This document shows, in pieces, positions 26,719-37,287 of a stretch of 64,000 bases of DNA. The DNA lies in NCBI RefSeq assembly GCF_005876835.1, contig NZ_PPSW01000012.1:1-64000 (forward strand). Reading direction: 5' to 3'. This DNA is from Pseudoalteromonas phenolica. Its GTDB lineage: Bacteria; Pseudomonadota; Gammaproteobacteria; Enterobacterales; Alteromonadaceae. The position numbers and the translations under genes are program-made. The notes under the pieces were generated by a model. That model was not told where the DNA came from and did no database searches. It saw nothing but the letters and a program-made list of their open reading frames with translations. Within the stretch, counting starts at the first letter, position 1, and each line of letters opens with the position of its first letter.

Positions 26719-28245
26719 TTATTTTAATTTGCTGTCTAGCTCTTCGATTTTCGCTTTCCAAATCGCAGGGCCTGCAGTGTGCGCGTTGTTACCATCACTG
26801 TCTACTGCAACTGTTACTGGCATATCTTCTACTTCAAACTCGTAGATTGCTTCCATACCTAAATCTTCGAACGCTACTACGCGCGCTTTCTTGATTGCTT
26901 TAGATACTAGGTAAGCTGCACCACCTACTGCCATTAAGTAGATTGATTTGTTTTGCTTGATAGACTCAACTGTCGCTGGACCACGCTCAGCTTTACCGAT
27001 CATGCCTACAATGCCTGTGTTTTCTAGCATTAGATCGGTGAATTTATCCATACGCGTTGCCGTTGTTGGGCCTGCAGGGCCTACTGCTTCGTCGCCTACT
27101 GCATCAACAGGACCTACGTAATAGATAAACTTGTTCTCGAAATCTACACCTTCAGGCAAACCTTCGCCTGATAAGATCATGTCTTGAAGACGCTTATGCG
27201 CTGCATCACGACCTGTTAAGATTTTACCTGAAAGAAGAACAGTTTCACCCATCTTCCAATCTAGCGTGTCTTCTTTCGTTAATGTGTCTAAATTTACACG
27301 ACGAGTGTCTTCACCCACTTCAAAAGTCAGCTCTGGCCAATCTTCAACTTTAGGTGCTTTAAGATCAGCAGGACCTGAACCATCTAGCGTGAAGTGTACG
27401 TGACGTGTTGCCGCACAGTTCGGGATCATTACAACTGGCTTAGATGCAGCGTGTGTTGGTGCTGTTTTGATTTTAATATCAACAACCGTTGTTAAACCAC
27501 CAAGGCCCTGTGCACCAATACCTAACTTGTTCGCACGTTCAAAGATATCTAAACGTAGCTTTTCTTCAGCTGTTTCTGCACCGCGCTCGATTAACTCGTG
27601 AATATCAACCGGATCCATCAGTGACTCTTTCGCTAGTACCGCTGCTTTTTCAGCCGTACCGCCAATACCTATACCTAGCATGCCCGGTGGACACCAGCCT
27701 GCGCCCATAGTAGGTAGTGTTTTCTCAACCCAAGCAGCAACATCATCAGATGGGTTAAGCATAACCATTTTCGTTTTGTTTTCTGAGCCGCCGCCTTTCG
27801 CTGCGATCATCACTTCAACTTCAGCGCCTGGTACCATATCGATGTGTACTACTGACGGCGTATTATCTTTGGTGTTTTTACGTGCGCCAGCAGGATCGGC
27901 AACAATTGAAGCACGAAGTGGGTTGTCAGGGCTGTTATAAGCGCGACGTGTCCCTTCATCAACCATTTGTTGTACAGTTAAGTCTGTTTTATCCCACTTA
28001 ACATCCATACCTACTTTAACGAAACACGTTACGATACCTGTGTCTTGACACAGTGGACGCTTGCCTTCAGCAGACATACGAGAGTTAATTAAGATCTGAG
28101 CAATCGCATCTTTAGCCGCTTTGCTTTCTTCTTTATGGTAAGCCTTTTCTAGCGCTTGAACGAAATCGAGTGGGTGGTAATAAGAGATATACTGCAATGC
28201 ATCTTCAATGCTGTCGATGAAGTCTTGTTGACGGATCATACTCAT
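26719..28245 (-). CDS. fumA: Class I (iron-sulfur) fumarate hydratase
   Basis: The 508-aa protein is the single-chain class I fumarase, a [4Fe-4S] enzyme that hydrates fumarate to L-malate in the TCA cycle. The likely cluster ligands are C66 (PLCQDTG), C185 (GAGWCPPG) and C277 (IPNCAATRH). The C-terminal beta domain with GPTTATRMD and the final AVDSDGNN segment is complete. It is monocistronic between the divergent pabB and the repeat array. The symbol fumA/fumB cannot be separated from sequence alone. Confidence 0.93.
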   Translation of the reverse strand: MSMIRQQDFIDSIEDALQYISYYHPLDFVQALEKAYHKEESKAAKDAIAQILINSRMSAEGKRPLCQDTGIVTCFVKVGMDVKWDKTDLTVQQMVDEGTRRAYNSPDNPLRASIVADPAGARKNTKDNTPSVVHIDMVPGAEVEVMIAAKGGGSENKTKMVMLNPSDDVAAWVEKTLPTMGAGWCPPGMLGIGIGGTAEKAAVLAKESLMDPVDIHELIERGAETAEEKLRLDIFERANKLGIGAQGLGGLTTVVDIKIKTAPTHAASKPVVMIPNCAATRHVHFTLDGSGPADLKAPKVEDWPELTFEVGEDTRRVNLDTLTKEDTLDWKMGETVLLSGKILTGRDAAHKRLQDMILSGEGLPEGVDFENKFIYYVGPVDAVGDEAVGPAGPTTATRMDKFTDLMLENTGIVGMIGKAERGPATVESIKQNKSIYLMAVGGAAYLVSKAIKKARVVAFEDLGMEAIYEFEVEDMPVTVAVDSDGNNAHTAGPAIWKAKIEELDSKLK

Positions 28246-28390
28246 GACGGTTCCTTAATAATCGTAAGTCAAATATAGCTTACGCCTTTAACATGTTGAC
28301 GGTTTTAAGTGATATACACATCACTATTGTAAAACTGGCAAATATGATACCCTCCTCGCCCGTTTCGGGCTAGTTTTCAGGTTCAAGTAA

Positions 28391-29743
28391 ATGATAAATG
28401 AGCAAATCAATTGTAAAAAATTAGACATTAAGCTATCTACTGAGTTAGTTTTTGAGCAATTCGCCCATTTGCCTCACGCAGTTTTATTAGATTCAAGTAA
28501 CGCGAAACACGAAAATAGCCGTTACGACATCATCAGTTTTGAGCCAAAACACCTCGTCGAAGCGAAAAATAAGCTCGTATTTTTAGATGGTAAACAACAA
28601 ACGCAAAGTTGTTTTGCCATTATGCAATCACTGTTAAGTGATTTATCGAATACACAAACCGCTGAAAATTTACCTTTTACCGGTGGATGGTTAGGTTACT
28701 TTGGTTACGACTTGGGTCGTTATATTGAATCCATGCCCGAGTTGGCAATCGAAGACATTAATATGCCTGATATGAGTGCAGGTCTATATTTAGATGCACT
28801 GATTTTTGATAATCACACCTCTGAGTGGTTTTATGTTTCTCAGCCAAACTTCGATCGCCTTGACACGTATTTAGCGGCAATTAACAATCAAGCTGCAAAA
28901 GCAGTTCCTTTTAAGCTCACCTCTGAGTGGCAATCGAATCTTGATAAAAGCGCGTATGAAAAACAGTTTGATAAAATTCAAGCTTATTTAAAAAGTGGCG
29001 ACTGCTATCAAATTAACTTAGCTCAGCGCTTCAGTGCAGAGTTTAATGGCACCCCTTGGTCAGCCTACAAAACCCTCAGAGCACACAACAAAGCACCATT
29101 TGCTGCTTTTATAAATCACCCACATGGGTCAATTTTATCGGTGTCACCTGAACGCTTTATTCTAGTTGAAGATGGCAAAGTCGAAACTAAGCCAATCAAA
29201 GGCACACTGCCTAGATTAAAAGAAGCAACAGCCGATAAACAACAAGCCGAAATACTTAAAAATAGCCCTAAAGATCGCGCTGAAAATGTGATGATCGTTG
29301 ACCTTCTCCGTAACGATTTAGGGAAAGTGGCCAAACCAGGTACCGTGACTGTGCCTAAACTTTTTGATATCGAAAGCTTCCCTGCTGTTCATCACTTAGT
29401 GAGTACCGTACAAAGTGAATTAGCTGAAGGCAAAACGGCTATTGACCAACTTGAGGCGGCTTTTCCAGGTGGTTCAATCACTGGTGCACCTAAAATTCGT
29501 GCCATGGAAATTATTGAAGAACTCGAACCTCATCGTCGCAGTGTATACTGTGGCTCTATCGGTTATATCAGCGCATGCGGCAAGATGGACACGTCAATTA
29601 CTATTCGAACTTTGGTATGCAATGAAGATAAAATTCATTGCTGGGCTGGCGGTGGCATTGTCGCTGATTCAAAAGCCGCATTGGAATACCAAGAAACTTT
29701 AGACAAGGTAAACAAAATATTACCTATACTTAGTAATAGCTAA
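28391..29743 (+). CDS. pabB: Aminodeoxychorismate synthase component I
   Basis: PabB turns chorismate plus ammonia into 4-amino-4-deoxychorismate for folate synthesis, with PabA as the glutaminase partner. The 450-aa protein has the chorismate-binding fold with PIKGT at 268-272, whose K270 is the PabB-type catalytic lysine (TrpE has Ala there). RNDLGK, FPGGSITGAPK and the late GGGIV segments are also present. It is divergent from the fumarase gene, and the Nudix gene follows after 21 bp with its own GGGAGG site, so the two are likely one operon. Confidence 0.95.
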   Translation: MINEQINCKKLDIKLSTELVFEQFAHLPHAVLLDSSNAKHENSRYDIISFEPKHLVEAKNKLVFLDGKQQTQSCFAIMQSLLSDLSNTQTAENLPFTGGWLGYFGYDLGRYIESMPELAIEDINMPDMSAGLYLDALIFDNHTSEWFYVSQPNFDRLDTYLAAINNQAAKAVPFKLTSEWQSNLDKSAYEKQFDKIQAYLKSGDCYQINLAQRFSAEFNGTPWSAYKTLRAHNKAPFAAFINHPHGSILSVSPERFILVEDGKVETKPIKGTLPRLKEATADKQQAEILKNSPKDRAENVMIVDLLRNDLGKVAKPGTVTVPKLFDIESFPAVHHLVSTVQSELAEGKTAIDQLEAAFPGGSITGAPKIRAMEIIEELEPHRRSVYCGSIGYISACGKMDTSITIRTLVCNEDKIHCWAGGGIVADSKAALEYQETLDKVNKILPILSNS

Positions 29744-29764
29744 GCAGTAAAACGGGAGGAGCAA

Positions 29765-30325
29765 ATGAAGTTATCTGACATTGTATGTAAATTTAACCTC
29801 AGTGCGCCTCTCATTGATTCAGCTCACTTTGAAAATACCAGAGCAAGCGCCGTATTATTACCTCTGCTTGAGGTGAATAACAAAGCCGCTTTGTTATTCT
29901 GCAAACGGGCTTCTTACTTAAAACACCATCCAAGCCAAATTTGCTTTCCAGGTGGTAAATTTGAGCAATTTGACCCCTCACTCCAGGCCACAGCAATACG
30001 TGAAACCAACGAAGAGCTGGGTATTTGCCCTAGCCACATCAATTCTATCGGCCAATTACCTACCCATAACACATTAACAGGCTTTACCATTTCACCTATT
30101 GTTGCAACACTTCAATCTCATGCTTCATGGCACACTGACAGTGAAGAGGTAGAACGGGTATTTACGATTTCACTCGAACGTTTATTTGACGAAAAAAACT
30201 GGCGCTCAATCGAAGTACAATTAGGCGGAAAAGCCCGAAAATTCGATATTTTTCCTACTGAGCATGGCTTACTATGGGGCGCGACGGCTAAATTAGTTAA
30301 AAACTTTGCTCAACTGGTCAACTAA
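29765..30325 (+). CDS. nudL: Nudix hydrolase, CoA pyrophosphatase type
   Basis: The 186-aa protein has the CoA-pyrophosphatase pre-motif (LFCKRASYLKHHPSQICFPGGK at about 44-65) followed by the Nudix helix ending RETNEELG. The family splits CoA and derivatives into phosphopantetheine and 3',5'-ADP. In the Nudix box the usual first Glu appears as Asp and the spacing is one residue longer, a common variation in this subfamily. It lies right behind pabB, as in many gammaproteobacteria. Confidence 0.88.
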   Translation: MKLSDIVCKFNLSAPLIDSAHFENTRASAVLLPLLEVNNKAALLFCKRASYLKHHPSQICFPGGKFEQFDPSLQATAIRETNEELGICPSHINSIGQLPTHNTLTGFTISPIVATLQSHASWHTDSEEVERVFTISLERLFDEKNWRSIEVQLGGKARKFDIFPTEHGLLWGATAKLVKNFAQLVN

Positions 30326-30414
30326 CCACCACTTAGCCAGCGCAAAATAGTTACATTGAAATACTTTAACGTTATGATGTGCGTCCGTTCAAAGGCAATG
30401 TTGAGTAGAAGTTT

Positions 30415-31791
30415 ATGATTAGTGCATTTGATATGTTCAGTATCGGGATTGGCCCGTCGTCGTCACATACAGTCGGCCCAATGCGCGCTTCACGTCTTTA
30501 TGTAAAAGATTTACAAGAAAAACAATTAATCGACAAGGTTACTTCTGTCAAAGTAGAACTGTATGGCTCACTTGGTCAAACTGGTGTTGGTCACGGCTCA
30601 GGTAAAGCGGTAATTTTAGGCTTAGCAGGTTACGACCCTGAAACCATCGATGCCGATGCAGTCCCCGAAATTTTAGACACCATCGAAAACGAACAAGTTA
30701 TATATCTAGATAAAACCCATAAAGCGGCTTTTCCAAAGCAAGGCGCGATTGTTTTCCATCGTCGTAAAACCTTGCCAAAGCACTCAAACGCGATGGAAAT
30801 TTTCGCATATGCTGGTGAAGAGTTAGTTCACAGCCAGGTTTATTACTCTATCGGCGGCGGTTTTATTGTGACCGAAGAAGCCTTCGACCAAGAAAAACAA
30901 GCCGCACTTGATATTCGCGCAGAAAACCCAGCACCTTACCCTTTCAATAATGCTCAAGAGTTATTGGATATGTGTAAAGAGACAGGCTTAAGTGTGTCAT
31001 CTCTAATGATGGCAAACGAGAAAACACTTCGTGCAGAAAAAGATATTAAAGACGAGCTTTTCAATATCTGGACCGTCATGAAAGCTTGTATTGAGCGTGG
31101 TATGCGTACTGAAGGTATTTTACCGGGCGGCTTAAAAGTAAGACGTCGTGCACCGAGCTTATATTTAAAACTAAACGTTGAAAATAACAACGACCCACTG
31201 CGTGCAATGGACTGGGTTGATTTATTCGCTCTAGCCGTAAACGAAGAAAACGCAGCTGGCGGCCGTGTAGTGACAGCGCCAACAAATGGTGCAGCGGGGA
31301 TCTTGCCGGCAGTATTGATGTATTACCATACATTCATCAAAGAAGTCGATGCAGAAATTGCCACACGTTATTTATTAACCGCTGCTGCGATTGGTATTCT
31401 TTATAAAAAGAACGCGTCAATTTCAGGTGCAGAGGTTGGTTGTCAAGGTGAAGTCGGTGTAGCTTGTTCAATGGCGGCTGGTGCACTCACTGAAATCATG
31501 GGCGGCAATGTTGTTCACGTTGAAAACGCCGCAGAAATCGGCATGGAGCATAACTTAGGTTTAACATGCGACCCTGTTGGTGGCTTAGTTCAAGTTCCTT
31601 GTATCGAACGTAACGCTATGGGTGCAGTGAAAGCTATCAACGCGTCTCGTCTTGCTATGCGTGGTTCGGGCGATCAAAAAGTATCGTTAGATAAGGTTAT
31701 TAAGACCATGCTTGATACTGGTAACGATATGAAAACCAAATACAAAGAGACTGCACGTGGTGGTCTTGCTGTTAATATTATCGAATGTTAA
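30415..31791 (+). CDS. sdaA: L-serine ammonia-lyase
   Basis: This 458-aa single-chain L-serine dehydratase converts L-serine to pyruvate and ammonia with a [4Fe-4S] cluster. The N-terminal beta domain starts [23 protein letters not shown]. The alpha domain holds the cluster cysteines in [15 protein letters not shown] and [15 protein letters not shown]. The gene follows nudL by 90 bp and is closed by a perfect 28-bp palindromic terminator. Full length, with no oddities. Confidence 0.95.
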   Translation: MISAFDMFSIGIGPSSSHTVGPMRASRLYVKDLQEKQLIDKVTSVKVELYGSLGQTGVGHGSGKAVILGLAGYDPETIDADAVPEILDTIENEQVIYLDKTHKAAFPKQGAIVFHRRKTLPKHSNAMEIFAYAGEELVHSQVYYSIGGGFIVTEEAFDQEKQAALDIRAENPAPYPFNNAQELLDMCKETGLSVSSLMMANEKTLRAEKDIKDELFNIWTVMKACIERGMRTEGILPGGLKVRRRAPSLYLKLNVENNNDPLRAMDWVDLFALAVNEENAAGGRVVTAPTNGAAGILPAVLMYYHTFIKEVDAEIATRYLLTAAAIGILYKKNASISGAEVGCQGEVGVACSMAAGALTEIMGGNVVHVENAAEIGMEHNLGLTCDPVGGLVQVPCIERNAMGAVKAINASRLAMRGSGDQKVSLDKVIKTMLDTGNDMKTKYKETARGGLAVNIIEC

Positions 31792-31812
31792 TAACTAACA
31801 ATAATTAGATAC

Positions 31813-31840
31813 AAAAAAGGCTGCAATTGCAGCCTTTTTT
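31813..31840. terminator. Bidirectional terminator between sdaA and cysB
   Basis: A perfect 28-bp palindrome with A6 on one side and T6 on the other and the core GGCTGCAATTGCAGCC. It can end both converging transcripts. Confidence 0.92.
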
Positions 31841-31855
31841 CATTTGTGAAAATAA

Positions 31856-32848
<993 letters not shown>

Positions 32849-33107
32849 TTAGTTTTTTCACGAGCAACGGCGTCGTTATTGAGCCATACAGCATTTTGCC
32901 CTAATTCTTTAAGGCTAGCATATTTGAAGACTTTCAGGTAGCAATTGCCTCATTTGTTTGCGACTGACCATTATTTGAATCTTAAACTATAATAAAAAGC
33001 TATGAATTAAATGTATTTTTTATCAGAATATCGTGTTGCGCTATTCAGTAAGTGATAATTTCATGTAAGATAAAAATGGTTTGAGAAATTATGATTGAGA
33101 AGTCGCT

Positions 33108-33869
33108 ATGCTTGTCCCAATAATTATTGTGCTAATTGTTGCTTTGATCATCATTGCCGTATGGGTAAGTGCAGTTCAGCAGCACAAAGAGAAGCAAGAA
33201 GCAGAAAGAAGAAAAGAGCTTGCTAAACAAAAACGCATCATTGAAGAATCTGAAGATGTGATTGTAAATAGCAGTAATATTCCAATGTCTGAGTTTATGA
33301 TCCAAGTACTGCAAAGACGTGTTCATGACGCTTTAGCTGTAATGGTCGAACTCTCGCCTACATCAAGAGAATTAAAAAACCGCTTGCACGAATCAAAAGA
33401 GCGGATGAACTCAACACCTGAAAACGCAAATAATTCTGACAATTTAAGCCTACCAGACAATGACAAACAGCTTATCGCCTTAGTGCAAGGTATTAAAAAG
33501 CTGAGAGGTGTACTTCGCTCTGAACATTCTAAAGGCAAAGTTGAAACGCAAAAGTTTGTTGCTGAAGATAGAAGACTTGAAAAGCTGCAATTAAAAATTA
33601 ATGTTGAAAGTCAGATAAAACGCGGTGTCGCAGCAAGAACTGCCAACATGGTCGGTTCAGCTCGACAATATTTCGAAAAAGCCTATGCCACGATTTGTGC
33701 CGTCACCTACTCTGATGAATATGTCACTAACAAAAAGCAACTACTAGAATCTTACTTAAATGAAATCAGTAATGAATTAAAAGCGTCTAATGAGTCATCT
33801 GTTAAACAGAAAAAAGAGCAAGAGCAAGACGATCTAGATGTTTTATTTGCACCGAAGAAAAAGTGGTAA
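33108..33869 (+). CDS. Membrane-anchored hypothetical protein, 253 aa
   Basis: The protein has one N-terminal membrane helix (about 3-23) followed by a charged coiled coil (24-50). A cytoplasmic or periplasmic helical region follows, ending in a lysine-rich tail (APKKKW). A Q/E/K-rich low-complexity stretch precedes a short acidic motif DDLDVLF. I do not recognise a family. It is divergent from cysB. A hairpin overlaps its stop codon. Confidence 0.75.
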   Translation: MLVPIIIVLIVALIIIAVWVSAVQQHKEKQEAERRKELAKQKRIIEESEDVIVNSSNIPMSEFMIQVLQRRVHDALAVMVELSPTSRELKNRLHESKERMNSTPENANNSDNLSLPDNDKQLIALVQGIKKLRGVLRSEHSKGKVETQKFVAEDRRLEKLQLKINVESQIKRGVAARTANMVGSARQYFEKAYATICAVTYSDEYVTNKKQLLESYLNEISNELKASNESSVKQKKEQEQDDLDVLFAPKKKW

Positions 33870-33882
33870 CACTTTTCTTCGG
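33852..33882 (+). terminator. Hairpin overlapping the end of the 253-aa gene
   Basis: CCGAAGAAAAAGTG and CACTTTTCTTCGG pair with a one-base bulge around GTAA, with the stop codon in and next to the loop. It is not followed by a long T-run, so it may protect the 3' end rather than terminate strictly. Confidence 0.5.
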
Positions 33883-33898
33883 CATCAATTTTCACCAA

Positions 33899-35200
33899 TT
33901 AGCTTAGAGCAAACTTTACTAAAAATAGCGCGGTTAATACCCAAACACTCATTGTGATTTCATCTTTCTTACCACATACAAACTTCACTGCAGTATAAGC
34001 AATAAAGCCCAAAGCAATACCATGTGCAATAGAAAAAGTCAGTGGTGTCATCAGTAACACGACGCTCACTGGGATTGCATCTGTCATGTCATCCCAATTC
34101 ACTAACTTTAAATTTTGCAACATGAGTACCGCAACGTACAAAATTGCCCCTGCAGTGGCATAAGCTGGGATCATTTGCGCTAAAGGTGCAAAGAAAGTCA
34201 TTAATAAGAAGCATACGCCAACAACAACGGCGGTTAATCCCGTTCTACCACCCACTGACACACCTGATACAGATTCAATATAAGATGTCGTTGTTGAAGT
34301 ACCTAACATAGATCCTGCAATTGTGGCAGTACTATCAGCAGAAAGTGCGCGACCCAAACGTGGCATTCTGCCCTGCTCGTCTGCTAAACCCGCTTTTTGC
34401 GTTACCGCCACCAAAGTGCCTGATGTATCAAATAAGTCTACAAACAAGAACGCAAAAACAACACTCAACATAGAAAGCTCAAGTGCACCAGCGATGTCTA
34501 ATTGCATAATAGTCGGGGCAATACTTGGCGGAGCAGACACTATTCCTTGATACTCAATCAAACCTAATGCCCATGCAGTAATCGTTACAATAAAAATACT
34601 GATCAGAACCCCACTTTTGACGTCTCTGAACATCAATGCTGCGATAACAAAGAAACTTAAAATTGCCAGTAACGGACCTGCACTGGTGATATCACCCAGT
34701 TGAACAAGCGTTGCAGGGCTTGCGACAATGATTTCGGCATTTTTAAGCGCGATTAAAGCTAAAAACGCGCCAATCCCCGTTGCAATCGCTTGCTTCAATA
34801 CAAGTGGGATCGCGTTAATAATCCACTCTCGCACTTTAAATAAACTTAAAACAAGAAAAATACAGCCAGATAAAAACACTGCCCCTAATGCAGACTGCCA
34901 GCTATAGCCCATACCTAACACAACGCCATAAGTAAAAAAAGCGTTCAAACCCATACCTGGAGCAAGTGCAAGAGGATAATTGGCCCAAAAACCCATAATA
35001 AAACAACCAATTGCCGCAGCAATACATGTGGCAACAAATGCAGCACCAAAATCCATGCCTGTTTGCGCTAGCATTGCCGGGTTTACAAAAACGATGTAAA
35101 CCATAGTGAGAAAGGTCGTGAGTCCAGCAATTAACTCAGTTTTCACACTAGAGCCTTGATGCTTGATTGAAAATAGCTTTTCGAGCATAGATGTTTCCAT
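33899..35200 (-). CDS. NCS2-family purine permease (AzgA/GhxP-like)
   Basis: The 433-aa protein is a multi-spanning inner-membrane transporter of the AzgA branch of nucleobase:cation symporters, likely importing adenine, guanine or hypoxanthine. Visible family segments include the ELIAGLTTFLTMVYIVFVNP start, APGMGLNAFF and the FDTSGTLVAVTQKAG and SGVSVGGRTGLTAVVVG loops. The ATG at 35200 gives METSM; a second ATG lies five codons inside. No purine riboswitch or PurR box was seen upstream. Substrate choice cannot be decided by eye. Confidence 0.88.
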   Translation of the reverse strand: METSMLEKLFSIKHQGSSVKTELIAGLTTFLTMVYIVFVNPAMLAQTGMDFGAAFVATCIAAAIGCFIMGFWANYPLALAPGMGLNAFFTYGVVLGMGYSWQSALGAVFLSGCIFLVLSLFKVREWIINAIPLVLKQAIATGIGAFLALIALKNAEIIVASPATLVQLGDITSAGPLLAILSFFVIAALMFRDVKSGVLISIFIVTITAWALGLIEYQGIVSAPPSIAPTIMQLDIAGALELSMLSVVFAFLFVDLFDTSGTLVAVTQKAGLADEQGRMPRLGRALSADSTATIAGSMLGTSTTTSYIESVSGVSVGGRTGLTAVVVGVCFLLMTFFAPLAQMIPAYATAGAILYVAVLMLQNLKLVNWDDMTDAIPVSVVLLMTPLTFSIAHGIALGFIAYTAVKFVCGKKDEITMSVWVLTALFLVKFALS

Positions 35201-35657
35201 TGGTAAAAGTTAAAAGAAATTTATAATTCTTATAAAAGCGGCGCTATTTTAGCGGTTAATGACAGTGATTAAAAATGCAATTGCTGTTTCTTTTAGCTAA
35301 GGTATTTGTCAGGCCTATTAATATTTCAGGTTCAACTTTTACCGCTGTTTGTTTGGTATTTACACAAGGCTGAGGCCTGCTGACTAAAATCGCAAAGTAT
35401 GGTTATTCGATGTCAGCCAGTCGATAAAGCAGTAGAGATGCTGTGACATAAAAGAAAATAAGGAGGGGCTTTTGCACCTTATATGAATAATAAAGGCATC
35501 TCATCACAAAAAGCTTTAAAAAATAACTGCATAATGACCGTAAAAATATATAATTAGTTAATCATTTGGCAAGAATTTAGCATAACTAAATTTATGGCCA
35601 ACATGGTCACAAAGTTTTGACTACAATAATATTAAGCTTTTCAAAAATAGGTAGAGT
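35201..35657. other. Divergent intergenic region, no gene seen
   Basis: This 457-bp AT-rich spacer between the permease gene and the Sel1 gene should hold both promoters. I see no ORF with a ribosome site, no RNA gene and no strong inverted repeat beyond AATAAGG/CCTTAT arms at about 35455-35490. Confidence 0.4.
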
Positions 35658-36107
35658 ATGGATAAATCGCCAGATAATAGCGCGGCGCATCACGACTTAG
35701 AGCAACAGCTATTTAATGTGCTTGAGTTCGTTACAACACCTCCTAATGGTGAACTACGCTATCCGAAAGAGCATGACTCTGTCACTGCTTTTAAAAAAGG
35801 GTTGTACTACCTACAAGAAAAATCCTATCCGCTGGCAACGAAGTGGCTGCGTATGGCTGCTATGTCGGGAGATAACAAAGCACAGTTTTATTTAGGTTTG
35901 ATGTTTATAAAAGGGCAAGGTGTGCCACAGAGTGCATTCCATGCTATGGCTTGGTTGTCACTCGCTCAAAGCCAAGGTGTAGATGCGGCCAACGCAGTAA
36001 TAGAACAAATCAAACCGCATTTAACAACGAAAAGAATCAAAGATGCGCAGTGCTATGCTGCCACCTTGTACGAGCAAATTCATCAATTACAGTTCCAGTC
36101 TAATTAA
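35658..36107 (+). CDS. Sel1-repeat protein
   Basis: The 149-aa protein contains about two Sel1-like repeats (FKKGLYYLQEKSYPLATKWLRMAA and AQFYLGLMFIKGQGVPQS), a TPR-related helical scaffold for protein binding. It lacks a signal peptide, so it should be cytoplasmic. The ATG follows a GGTAGAG site. Function unknown. Downstream lies the array of ACTGTA sites of the next gene. Confidence 0.8.
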   Translation: MDKSPDNSAAHHDLEQQLFNVLEFVTTPPNGELRYPKEHDSVTAFKKGLYYLQEKSYPLATKWLRMAAMSGDNKAQFYLGLMFIKGQGVPQSAFHAMAWLSLAQSQGVDAANAVIEQIKPHLTTKRIKDAQCYAATLYEQIHQLQFQSN

Positions 36108-36120
36108 GCCTATTTTTTCA

Positions 36121-36325
36121 TACAGTAGTTTTATACAGTACTCACTGTAAAAACTACTGTATAAAACCACTGTATCTATAGCACGTCAAAAAAAACAAAA
36201 ACATCAAACTTGCAACCCGTTGAATTTAAAGACTTTATTATGTAACTCTATTGAAATTGATTAAAAAGTAACATTTCTGCTTGCAATAAAACACTGTATA
36301 AACTACTGTATATAGATACTGTATA
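36121..36325 (+). promoter_or_regulatory. Duplicated array of ACTGTA sites before the sulA-like gene
   Basis: ACTGTA occurs as a triplet at 36144, 36156 and 36169 and again at 36293, 36305 and 36318, with the same 12- and 13-bp spacing in both sets. An inverted pair (TACAGT) lies at 36121-36139. ACTGTAT is the LexA half-site, and the last triplet ends 14 bp before the start codon. A canonical CTGT-N8-ACAG dyad is not present; the closest is CTGT-N8-ACTG at 36306-36321. Confidence 0.65.
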
Positions 36326-36338
36326 AACAACCAGTGAG

Positions 36339-36776
36339 ATGATTATGTTACAGACAACCGCAGTTTTACCAAGTTCAGTAAAAAAAGTAGATGCTGTAAA
36401 AGCCATTAACTTTGTTGAAACCCCTGATGAAGTTTGTGCCAGTCTTGAACTACTTAAGATCATTCACCAATGTAATAACAAACAAGGCTGGACTTTACTA
36501 ATTGCACCTGACCATATCCCAAATAAAGATATGCTTGAGGCCAGCTCAATAGACTCAAGTAAATTATTAGTGATCAGAAAAAAACACATCGTTGATTTAG
36601 AGTATGTACTAAATTCAGCGTTAAATAATGGCAATTTTGCAGCGGTTATTACATGGACTGGTATTACGGATCCGGAGCAGCTTTCGCAAATGCACTTAAG
36701 CCAAACAGATATCTCGCTATACTGTTTTACTGAAACCTGCAGCAAAGTGTGTACAATAGAGCGCATTGCAAGTTAA
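36339..36776 (+). CDS. sulA: SulA-like cell-division inhibitor
   Basis: SulA is an SOS-induced protein that binds FtsZ and stops septation after DNA damage. The 145-aa protein resembles the family in its RecA-like core: GWTLLIAPDHIPN (about 51-63), then SSKLLVIRKKH and NGNFAAVITW, with the same order and spacing as SulA. Similarity is moderate. The dense ACTGTA sites before the gene fit LexA control. A ychJ gene follows 14 bp after the stop. Confidence 0.72.
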   Translation: MIMLQTTAVLPSSVKKVDAVKAINFVETPDEVCASLELLKIIHQCNNKQGWTLLIAPDHIPNKDMLEASSIDSSKLLVIRKKHIVDLEYVLNSALNNGNFAAVITWTGITDPEQLSQMHLSQTDISLYCFTETCSKVCTIERIAS

Positions 36777-36790
36777 TAAAAGATTTTCTT

Positions 36791-37249
36791 ATGTGTTACT
36801 GTTCTAACACTCAACCTTATGAGTCATGCTGCAATGTATTTATTGCAAAGCAAAAGTTACCGGACACAGCTGAACAGCTTATGCGCTCTCGTTACAGTGC
36901 TTATGCTACTAATAATGCACAATATATACTTGAGACTTATGCCAAATCTGAGCAAAGCAATCACAGCCTTGAAGACATAGCTGCATTCGCTTCATTTGCC
37001 AACTTTATCAAACTCGAGATCGTTGCAACAAAAACTGAACCTGATTTTGATTATGTTGAATTTAGAGCACATTATTTAGCAGACGGAAAACATTGCCAAA
37101 TACATGAGGTTTCAAGATTCATTAAAGAAGAAGGGGCATGGCGTTACTTAGATGGCCAATTATATGATGTGCCTGAGTTAAAAGTATCTAGAAATGATCC
37201 CTGCCCCTGTAACAGTGGCAAAAAATTTAAAAAGTGTCACGCTAGCTGA
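36791..37249 (+). CDS. ychJ: YchJ-family protein with SEC-C zinc motif
   Basis: The frame opens further upstream, but the protein clearly starts at the ATG of MCYCSNTQPYESCC, giving 152 aa. YchJ proteins (UPF0225) have a Cys-rich start, a central NTF2-like domain (RSRYSAYATNNAQYILETY) and a C-terminal SEC-C metal-binding motif, here NDPCPCNSGKKFKKCH. Their role is not known. It lies 14 bp after sulA and may share its transcript. Confidence 0.9.
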   Translation: MCYCSNTQPYESCCNVFIAKQKLPDTAEQLMRSRYSAYATNNAQYILETYAKSEQSNHSLEDIAAFASFANFIKLEIVATKTEPDFDYVEFRAHYLADGKHCQIHEVSRFIKEEGAWRYLDGQLYDVPELKVSRNDPCPCNSGKKFKKCHAS

Positions 37250-37287
37250 TTTAGACCGCTTTTAAGCTCACTCACTATCATCTCGCA

